From positions 1-23,445 of IMG/VR virus record IMGVR_UViG_3300043436_002214: a stretch of DNA of 23,445 nt, one strand, 5' to 3'. A program made the translations under genes and the position numbers. Source of the stretch: a virus. Each line of letters starts with the position of its first letter. Position 1 is the first letter of the stretch. Positions 6,949-12,634 of the stretch are shown here, in pieces. The notes under the pieces were generated by a model. It saw only the letters and a list, made by a program, of their open reading frames with translations. It ran no database searches and was not told where the DNA came from.

Positions 6949-7507
6949 TAAATCCCCCAATTCTTTGACCAAACCATATCACAGGAGATGCTGGGTCTCT
7001 AGGAGGCTCTTGTTCAGGCATAGAAACCCTACCCCCAAGTATTGGGCTGTTAGGGTTGTTGTGGTTCATTAATTTAGTCAATGTTCCATACAGCCTATTA
7101 GTTATAGGACTTCGGTTTCTAGTTCCCTCTAAAAGAATGCCCCCAGCATTGTTATAGAATACTGAACGCAGCACACTAGCTAAAAACTTCCAATACCCGC
7201 GTCGTCTGTATATTGGATTTGTATACATTCTATTTGACTCTACAGTTTTGTTAAGCTCTGTATAAGAACCCCGTTGGTCAGGTGCTTGTATTGTGTACAT
7301 ATCTGGGTATTGGTTAGGAGTAAACTGAGAAAATATAATGGTTCCCGTTGGATATGTGGTGTTCTTGTAAAGTCCTATAGATATTTTAATAAATTCAGAG
7401 TTTACAAAACACGCGTGAATCCAAGAGTCACCTAGCTCTGTAGGGTATTGAGACAAGTTCATCATAGAGTGGCCGTCAATTGTTATTGGAGATATAGTAG
7501 TTGTAAT
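6941..7507 (-). CDS. GNAT-like acetyltransferase (tentative), probable ATT start
   Basis: Residues about 97-140 (NPIYRRRGYWKFLASVL, then GGILLEGTRN and a RLYGTL end) resemble the acetyl-CoA pyrophosphate loop and following strand of GNAT enzymes; the rest is not distinctive. Start choice is unusual: the first ATG (7465) has no ribosome site, while the open frame continues upstream with no ATG/GTG/TTG to an ATT at 7507 that lies 8 nt after a perfect AGGAG overlapping the previous stop (TAGGAG). I therefore place the start at ATT, adding 14 residues (TTTISPITIDGHS after the initiator). Function and start both need proof. Confidence 0.5.
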   Translation of the reverse strand: MTTTISPITIDGHSMMNLSQYPTELGDSWIHACFVNSEFIKISIGLYKNTTYPTGTIIFSQFTPNQYPDMYTIQAPDQRGSYTELNKTVESNRMYTNPIYRRRGYWKFLASVLRSVFYNNAGGILLEGTRNRSPITNRLYGTLTKLMNHNNPNSPILGGRVSMPEQEPPRDPASPVIWFGQRIGGFNG

Positions 7508-7518
7508 TGTTAAGTCTC

Positions 7519-9597
7519 CTAAAGGCTTACAGAATCATGCACCAATAGATGTTCAGTATAAAACACGTCATACGGTTCACAGTCTATTGAAACAACTTCG
7601 TGAGGTATTTCACCAGTCTTAAGATACTTTATGTCTTCCCAACTACTGGTTTGGTAATTATAAACCTTGTCACTAATAGACACTTCTGTAGACAGAACAA
7701 ATAAAGCTTTAGCTCCTTTTTTAACTAGAACATAGTGAGTATCAGAGAACAAATCGTTGTTTATTACCACACCTCTAGAAGCGGTTCTTCTAGTAATACT
7801 AACAACTGTTGTTTCCACGGTAGTAAACACTGGGTTCTTTGAAGACCAATTTATTGCAGCCAAAGTAGAGCCTGGAAGGTCTTCATAAGGGAACCCTTCA
7901 ATATCTGCGGAAAGCAGCACGTCTCCTACTTCAACACTTCCAGCAACAATTAGTCCATCTGGCGTTCTTAACAAAGTGTTTACACCAATAGATTTAATGG
8001 GTCCGATTGGTGGAAGTATAAATGGGTCAGGAGGAGGAGGCGGACCTGGGTCAGGAGGAGGCGGACCTGGGTCAGGAGGAGGCGGTGGAGTTTCATTATT
8101 TGTTCCACCAGACACGGAGCTATAAATAGGAATGTTTGGACAGCAATCAGGCGCACAGCACTGAGGTGCGTAATAATACGTTCCCATATTTACATATTGA
8201 CAGGTACAAGTAGCAGGAGGAGGCGGTGGTGGCGGTGGAGGTGGTGGCGTACTGCCTCCACATACAAAGGTTTCACCACAAGTAGTGACTGTAAAAATAG
8301 CCGGTCCGCCGCATGTGGCTCTGTATTCAGAGTAGGTGTATTGAAAAACGCATCCACCAGGAGGTGGAGGTGGCGGAGGAGGCGGAGGAGGTGTTCCGCC
8401 GCCTGTTGCTGTACAAGGGCCGTAAGTATTAAGGCAACCAAAATTAGTTATACATACTGTTTGTGTTCCTTCAGTAAATGTTCCTGATATTGGGTTGTAA
8501 ATTTGGCATGATTGAGTACTTGTTCCTAGTGCACAGGTAACACAGTCAATTGCTGGTGGCGGTGGCGGTGGGGGCGGTGGGCTACTACTGCCGCAGTTTG
8601 TAGACTGACATGCTGGATATGCTCCAGTGTTGTTATAGATACACTGTGTTGAATACCCTGAACCACTTGCAGAAACATCTGATGCAGATTCAGAGGTACC
8701 GCAATTTCCTGTGCCAGCACATTGAACTGAGGTTGTACACTTCCAAGAAAACGAATTTACTGCAACATTTGCTCCTGAGTAGTAATTACCACATGGGCCA
8801 GACTGTGATGTGCTTGTGCAAGGGCTACAAGAATTTGAAATATCAGCACCAGAACAGTAACAAGTTCCACCTGTAGTAGTTTGACTACAACCAGGGAGGT
8901 TTTCGGTTATGCATACGCCTGGAACGCTATAGTTACAAGAAGATACTTCAAAAGTATAATTATCGTACCTGCGAAAACCAGAAGCACAACCATCATCTGC
9001 TTGAGGACCTGAGCTAAATCCGTAAGAAGCTCCGCAATAAGTCGCACCTGTGTATCTGTTACCACAAGCTCCTGTTTGAGAAGTACTTGTGCAAGGGCTG
9101 CAAGGATTAGCTACATCAGCAGAAGAGCAGTAACAAGTTCCTCCAGTAGTAGTAGCTTGTGGACACACATCTCCGCCGCTGCCGCAGTTAGGTTGGCTTA
9201 CACTTCCTGAAGCACCACAAATCCAGTTGCTTGGATTACCAGAAAGATTTTGCCAGTAAGAACAACAAGAGCCTGTTGTACATCCACCAAATGCAACACC
9301 ATTATCTGTTCCGCACACAGCTCCGCCTGAAACAACACTTGCACCGTTACAGTAATAAAATCCTATGTTTACACAAGAAACTAAGCCGCTTCCGCCGCCG
9401 CCTCCAGGAGGCGGTGGTGGTGGTGGAGGAGGGGGTGGAGGAGGAGGAGGAGGGGCTGCTGCTGGGAAAGATTGACGCCAAACACCGTTATTTTTTACAT
9501 AAGTATTAGTAACAGCTTTCCAAACACCATTAACTTTTACATAATAAGCAGATGCTGCTTGCCAGCCACTTGGTGTTTTGACGTACCCGTGTGACAT
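7519..9597 (-). CDS. Cys/Pro-rich fibre-like protein with C-terminal Hint domain, 692 aa
   Basis: A modular virion-type protein. Residues 5-43 contain three short YVK...GVW repeats seen at the N-termini of phage tail or fibre proteins. A run of about 16 Pro and a Gly5 linker follow, then Cys-rich modules joined by further polyproline stretches (about residues 340, 400, 455 and 505-530). Two modules repeat each other (TTTGGTCYCS ... CSPCTSTSQ). Residues 536-692 form a Hint (intein-like) domain: SIGVNTLLRTPDG (block A), SVEVGDVLLS, SDTHYVLVKKGA (block B) and YDVFYTEHLLVHDS at the end (blocks F/G). No homing endonuclease insert. The ATG sits behind AGGT. Likely a receptor-binding or surface fibre; host attachment is inference. 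Confidence 0.75.
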   Translation of the reverse strand: MSHGYVKTPSGWQAASAYYVKVNGVWKAVTNTYVKNNGVWRQSFPAAAPPPPPPPPPPPPPPPPGGGGGSGLVSCVNIGFYYCNGASVVSGGAVCGTDNGVAFGGCTTGSCCSYWQNLSGNPSNWICGASGSVSQPNCGSGGDVCPQATTTGGTCYCSSADVANPCSPCTSTSQTGACGNRYTGATYCGASYGFSSGPQADDGCASGFRRYDNYTFEVSSCNYSVPGVCITENLPGCSQTTTGGTCYCSGADISNSCSPCTSTSQSGPCGNYYSGANVAVNSFSWKCTTSVQCAGTGNCGTSESASDVSASGSGYSTQCIYNNTGAYPACQSTNCGSSSPPPPPPPPPAIDCVTCALGTSTQSCQIYNPISGTFTEGTQTVCITNFGCLNTYGPCTATGGGTPPPPPPPPPPPGGCVFQYTYSEYRATCGGPAIFTVTTCGETFVCGGSTPPPPPPPPPPPATCTCQYVNMGTYYYAPQCCAPDCCPNIPIYSSVSGGTNNETPPPPPDPGPPPPDPGPPPPPDPFILPPIGPIKSIGVNTLLRTPDGLIVAGSVEVGDVLLSADIEGFPYEDLPGSTLAAINWSSKNPVFTTVETTVVSITRRTASRGVVINNDLFSDTHYVLVKKGAKALFVLSTEVSISDKVYNYQTSSWEDIKYLKTGEIPHEVVSIDCEPYDVFYTEHLLVHDSVSL
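8024..8091. repeat. Tandem repeat coding for a Pro-Asp-Pro-Gly linker
   Basis: Three near-identical units of about 21 bp (core GGACCTGGGTCAGGAGGAGG) encode the PPPPDPG repeats before the Hint domain. The first unit has one extra AGG triplet, suggesting slippage. Similar GGN-triplet tracts at about 8215-8248, 8364-8396, 8556-8580 and 9408-9460 encode the other polyproline linkers. Confidence 0.8.
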
Positions 9598-9603
9598 TTA
9601 TAC

Positions 9604-9753
9604 CTACGCACTCGTATATGTAAGCCAGATATCTCCGTCTTGACCTACAGTGCTTACTGGCACACCTGTAGAAACAAAGATGTTGCGGTCGCCATCGTCA
9701 TTATTTGATAGGACAGTTGGTCCGTATACAGTAACATCACCTTTTCTTGGCAT
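9604..9753 (-). CDS. Small structural-type protein, 49 aa
   Basis: Starts MPRKGDVTVYG and ends VGQDGDIWLTYTSA. The short QDGDIWLTY motif is common at the ends of phage fibre or receptor-tip proteins. The ATG overlaps the stop of the preceding gene (TAATG), and its stop lies just before the ribosome site of the fibre-like gene, so it fills an otherwise empty 155-nt gap with operon-like spacing. Likely an accessory virion protein. Confidence 0.65.
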   Translation of the reverse strand: MPRKGDVTVYGPTVLSNNDDGDRNIFVSTGVPVSTVGQDGDIWLTYTSA

Positions 9754-10091
9754 TATGAAATCACAATCCCTGAAATTACTAAGTTAACAGATGTCACTGC
9801 AGAGGCTTTTGCAGTTAAAGTTTCTCCAACTGCCATAGGCAAATCAACAGAGAAAATAATATTAGAGTTTGCTCCAACTGATAAGGCGCTTATGATTTTA
9901 TTAGCTGCGGTTACAGAACCACCGCTGGGTACTAAGTTAGCGTCTACAGTTACTGCTGAGCCAGTTACGTTTGTAAACAAAAGTTGTTTTACCACTCGAA
10001 CTTCTCCAGCGGGTACTGCTGTGATTACCTGAGAGTCTGTGGTTGAGAGCTGTACTGGGCCTGCAAGTCGGGCCGCTGAAAACGTTGGCAT
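9753..10091 (-). CDS. Beta-rich virion-associated protein, 112 aa
   Basis: Almost entirely beta-strand and glycine-turn sequence: LLFTNVTGSAVTVDANLVPSG, then NKIISALSVGANSNIIFSVDLPMAVGETLTAKA and VNLVISGIVIS. This composition is typical of small phage tail or fibre-associated proteins of unknown detailed role. A strong GGAAGG ribosome site precedes the ATG. First of three coupled genes leading to the Hint-bearing fibre-like protein, which supports a virion role. Confidence 0.72.
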   Translation of the reverse strand: MPTFSAARLAGPVQLSTTDSQVITAVPAGEVRVVKQLLFTNVTGSAVTVDANLVPSGGSVTAANKIISALSVGANSNIIFSVDLPMAVGETLTAKASAVTSVNLVISGIVIS

Positions 10092-10154
10092 TTAGTTCCT
10101 TCCTTGTGGCTACCTAAAAGTCTAGGATAGCCCATAATTTATGGTTTTAGTTGT

Positions 10155-10310
10155 TTACCTAGTACCGTGGTAAGCACGTCCTGGGTTCATGTAGCTCTTG
10201 ATACTTGGTTTTTCTTTGTCATTTAAGAATATCTTACGTAGTCCAAACCGAGAATCCCGCACTGTTATTAGTTTGGGTTGGACGTATGTAAACTCTTTTG
10301 CTCTACTCAT
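10155..10310 (-). CDS. Hypothetical protein, 51 aa
   Basis: Basic small protein (MSRAKEFTYVQPKLITVRDS ... MNPGRAYHGTR), not recognised. The open frame extends upstream to a TTG at 10370, but the ATG at 10310 is preferred because it overlaps the TGA of a separate upstream reading frame (ATGA) and follows an AGGTGG site. A longer start would have to run antisense to good evidence for that overlapping frame. Confidence 0.5.
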   Translation of the reverse strand: MSRAKEFTYVQPKLITVRDSRFGLRKIFLNDKEKPSIKSYMNPGRAYHGTR

Positions 10311-10471
10311 GGGGACCACCTGTTCCATTGAATAGCCTGAGTCACCATACCGGGAATAGAGGGCTTCCAACCTGCCTTTGTTATAGCGTCTCTAAATTCT
10401 CTGCTACGTCCAGTAAGTAGTTTTACTGGCTCACTAGGGACGTTTAGGGGGCTGTTAACTTCTTTTTCCAC
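10307..10471 (-). CDS. Small hypothetical protein, 54 aa, GTG start
   Basis: Reads MEKEVNSPLNVPSEPVKLL, then a basic helix (GRSREFRDAITKAGWKP) and GMVTQAIQWNRWSP. It fills the gap between two neighbours, overlaps the upstream gene by 17 nt and ends in a TGA that overlaps the ATG of the next gene. Trp and balanced composition argue for real coding, but no clear ribosome site precedes the GTG. Confidence 0.45.
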   Translation of the reverse strand: MEKEVNSPLNVPSEPVKLLTGRSREFRDAITKAGWKPSIPGMVTQAIQWNRWSP

Positions 10472-11225
10472 GGCTTTTACTTGCTAAATAATTTGCTTCG
10501 TTACTTAACATTGTTGAACTTGGTTCTGGGTTTACTGAGTAACTTCCATCAGAAGCCTTGTTAATACCAGACTTTCTAGATTTAACTGGTTTTGAAGGTG
10601 TATCAAACCCTGAAGCATTTGCTTTTTTACCTGCTGCTCTAGATGCGTATTTTTTAGCGTATGTTGGGCTAATCTCTATTGCGTCTTCTTCTGTAATATG
10701 ACCGCCAGCTACAGCTGCACGGGTATCTGTGTAAGTGCCTTTTCTGCCCTTAGACTTACCTGTAGAGCTCCACTGCTTGCCTTCAGCATGCCCGGAAGGA
10801 TTTGGTTTTGGTGTTGAGTCACCAGCTGTTTGATTTTGTACATCTTTAATTACATCTCCGTATTCAACGCTAAATCCACCTTTTCCATCTGCAGCAAGTT
10901 TTCTTAGTTTGCTACCTTCAGGGGTGTTTTTACCTGATGCTCCATAATGATAGTCGCCTCGTCGTGTTTCTCTATCGAGGTCATACTCTTTCATTGTGTT
11001 TTCATTTTGCCAATCTTCAGCACTTCTTTCGTTAGAACCTGAAGATGTTCTGGAAGAACTTCTAGACGAACTATTAGCTCCTCTACCACCAGGAGTTCCT
11101 CGTCCTAAAAACACTGCTGCAGCAATCTGTCCCATTGAGGAGTTGCGTCCAGCTTTTTTACCAAAGCCAGAGGCTGCACGTCCTTCTGATTCAGCGGAAG
11201 GTTTATTCATACCAAAAGTAGCCAT
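10455..11225 (-). CDS. Basic Ser/Gly/Lys-rich protein with one GHI repeat unit, 256 aa
   Basis: Mostly polar, low-complexity sequence with Ser/Arg runs near residues 52-66. A hydrophobic patch (GQIAAAVFLG, 32-41) occurs near the N-terminus. Residues 165-190 (TYTDTRAAVAGGHITEEDAI, then EISPTYAKK) match the unit repeated five times in the 292-aa protein at 18429-19307, linking the two genes. No known domain recognised. Possibly an internal virion or assembly protein; that is inference from basic charge and location among structural genes. Confidence 0.65.
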   Translation of the reverse strand: MATFGMNKPSAESEGRAASGFGKKAGRNSSMGQIAAAVFLGRGTPGGRGANSSSRSSSRTSSGSNERSAEDWQNENTMKEYDLDRETRRGDYHYGASGKNTPEGSKLRKLAADGKGGFSVEYGDVIKDVQNQTAGDSTPKPNPSGHAEGKQWSSTGKSKGRKGTYTDTRAAVAGGHITEEDAIEISPTYAKKYASRAAGKKANASGFDTPSKPVKSRKSGINKASDGSYSVNPEPSSTMLSNEANYLASKSRGKRS

Positions 11226-11282
11226 AATAGAAGTTTAAGCCACTTTCTCTAGTTTGACCTCGTATGTACTCATTTTATTTAA

Positions 11283-11843
11283 TTACTTGCCACAAGTAGG
11301 GCATTTATCCTCAGTAGAGCTAGAGTTTGTTGATGCTCCAGCTGCTTTGAATTTAGGGCGCCCAAATCCTACGATTGAAATCATAACTCCAGCCTTGTTT
11401 TTCTTAAAAGCACGAAGTTGTTTGCAAACTTCTCCGCCATTTCTTTGGCTTCCAGATTTCTTTGAAGATGTGTTTCCCTCAATACACCAAACAGTGCCAT
11501 CTTCATTGTCTTTGATAACAATACCTACGTGAGAAATTCTATCGACGCCATCTGAGGGGAAATCAAAATAGGCGATATCTCCTGGTTCTGGGTCTGCAAC
11601 ATCTCCGTCAATCCATGAGCCAGCTTTCTTAAAAGCCTGTGCCCCACTTGGAGTGTAGACAGTGTTAGGAATTTTTACGCCACTTTCTTTTCCACACCAA
11701 TTTACAAAACTTCCGCACCATGGTTGGAAGTTAGCTTTTGTGTAAGCTCCGTACTTTGTTTCATTATCTTTTGGGCCTTCAATAGTCCCAATTTCTGCTT
11801 TTGCAACTTCAATAAGACGTGCTGCTGTTCCTTGTTCTGCCAT
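11283..11843 (-). CDS. CHAP-domain endolysin, 186 aa
   Basis: Peptidoglycan amidase or endopeptidase. The CHAP catalytic Cys lies in PWCGSFVNW (C43), the His in ISHVGIVI (H105), and the third polar position in CIEGNTS (E122/N124); PGDIAYFDF is the usual strand before the His. The C-terminal 30 residues are a Ser-rich linker ending CPTCGK, possibly a small metal knuckle or attachment tail. Start ATG overlaps the holin-like stop (TAATG). With the holin-like, lipoprotein and small membrane genes it forms a lysis cassette. Confidence 0.85.
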   Translation of the reverse strand: MAEQGTAARLIEVAKAEIGTIEGPKDNETKYGAYTKANFQPWCGSFVNWCGKESGVKIPNTVYTPSGAQAFKKAGSWIDGDVADPEPGDIAYFDFPSDGVDRISHVGIVIKDNEDGTVWCIEGNTSSKKSGSQRNGGEVCKQLRAFKKNKAGVMISIVGFGRPKFKAAGASTNSSSTEDKCPTCGK

Positions 11844-12253
11844 TAGTCTTTATCCCAATCTGTATCAACTGGTTGTTCTTCTGGCATAGCGCCGTCTGGC
11901 TTTGCTGCAAGACGTGCTGCTGTAGCATCAATCTCAGCTTCTAATTTTTTGTCTGCTTGAGTGTTCTTAGCATCCATCTCTTTGTTATCTAATTGTGCTT
12001 TCATAATGTCTTTAGCACCAGATGAACCAATAAGAATACCAGCGAGAGTTCCTGTAATAAATGTAGCGATGCTTCCAAGAACGTTAAAGAACATCTTGTC
12101 ATTCTCTGACTGTGCTCCAATTGGCTGTGTCACAAATAAAAGGCCATAAAGAATGCCTAGTGATGTACATAGCAGAATTGTTCCTAGTGTGATTCCTAGA
12201 ATAAACTTTAAGCGAGCATCTAAGTCTTGTGGTGATAATCGTTCTTTACTCAT
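11843..12253 (-). CDS. Two-helix holin-like protein, 136 aa
   Basis: Residues 17-40 (ILGITLGTILLCTSLGILYGLL) and about 58-78 (VLGSIATFITGTLAGILIG) are transmembrane helices; the C-terminal 55 residues are a charged helical tail rich in Lys, Asp and Ala. It sits directly before the CHAP endolysin and overlaps the lipoprotein gene by 8 nt. Holin role is inferred from topology and neighbour. Confidence 0.65.
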   Translation of the reverse strand: MSKERLSPQDLDARLKFILGITLGTILLCTSLGILYGLLFVTQPIGAQSENDKMFFNVLGSIATFITGTLAGILIGSSGAKDIMKAQLDNKEMDAKNTQADKKLEAEIDATAARLAAKPDGAMPEEQPVDTDWDKD

Positions 12254-12467
12254 TTGGTGTTCCTTCTGGATTTACAGTAGCGGTAGTTCCGTCTGATGTT
12301 TTGACTAAGTCTACAGGACAAGTCTGCGTAGCGGTGCAAACTGGAGGCTTACACTCTGCTTTTTCCCAATTTGTGGGGTCTTGGCATGGGTATCTAAAAT
12401 GCCCGTCATACCCGCAACCTGTCAAAGAAAAAACAAGTAGGGCAGATAATGTAAGTCTTTTAATCAT
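12246..12467 (-). CDS. Phage lipoprotein, 73 aa
   Basis: A signal sequence ([18 protein letters not shown]) ends in a lipobox LTGC, so Cys18 should be lipidated after export. The mature part (GYDGHFRYPCQDPTNWEKAE, then three further Cys) is a motif I recall from small lipoproteins of aquatic phages. In a single-membrane actinobacterium it would be tethered outside the cytoplasmic membrane. Its position between a small membrane protein and the holin suggests a role in lysis or superinfection exclusion. Starts ATGA with the preceding gene. Confidence 0.75.
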   Translation of the reverse strand: MIKRLTLSALLVFSLTGCGYDGHFRYPCQDPTNWEKAECKPPVCTATQTCPVDLVKTSDGTTATVNPEGTPNE

Positions 12468-12634
12468 TCTTCGTCCTTCGGATTTCTAAGCGGGTAGGTC
12501 ACCGCCCAAGCAACTAATGTTCCCACAATTGCGTATCCCACAACGGTCTTAGCTGAGCCATCTAGGACAACCCAAGCAATAAACATTCCCAAAAGGGTCC
12601 ATAGCTGGTCAATCATGTCTCTTATTACTTTCAT
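12464..12634 (-). CDS. Small membrane protein, 56 aa
   Basis: [20 protein letters not shown] begins a first hydrophobic stretch (10-24); a second helix (29-47, [18 protein letters not shown]) ends in PLRNPKDEE. It is coupled on both sides by ATGA overlaps, to the 948-aa gene upstream and to the lipoprotein downstream. The coupling and membrane pattern make it a convincing gene. Could be a holin partner. Confidence 0.75.
   Translation of the reverse strand: MKVIRDMIDQLWTLLGMFIAWVVLDGSAKTVVGYAIVGTLVAWAVTYPLRNPKDEE

Noticed and set aside
8030-9460. Triplet GGN tracts considered as CRISPR or minisatellite array
   Set aside because: The repeats encode polyproline in frame and have no regular spacers; they are explained by the protein.
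10132-10144. CCATAATTTATGG dyad between two structural genes
   Set aside because: Single-nucleotide centre makes it a poor hairpin, and no promoter boxes are near; likely chance AT-rich symmetry.
11235-11273. 12-codon open frame MSTYEVKLEKVA between the CHAP gene and the basic protein gene, minus strand
   Set aside because: Too short to claim and no ribosome site; could be a leader peptide but there is no supporting evidence.
12316-12330. ACAAGTCTGC, identical to the promoter core, inside the lipoprotein gene
   Set aside because: It lies within coding sequence, lacks the TATAACG part and has no AWTGTTC 20 bp later; also AAGTCTGC at about 1497 is similar chance.
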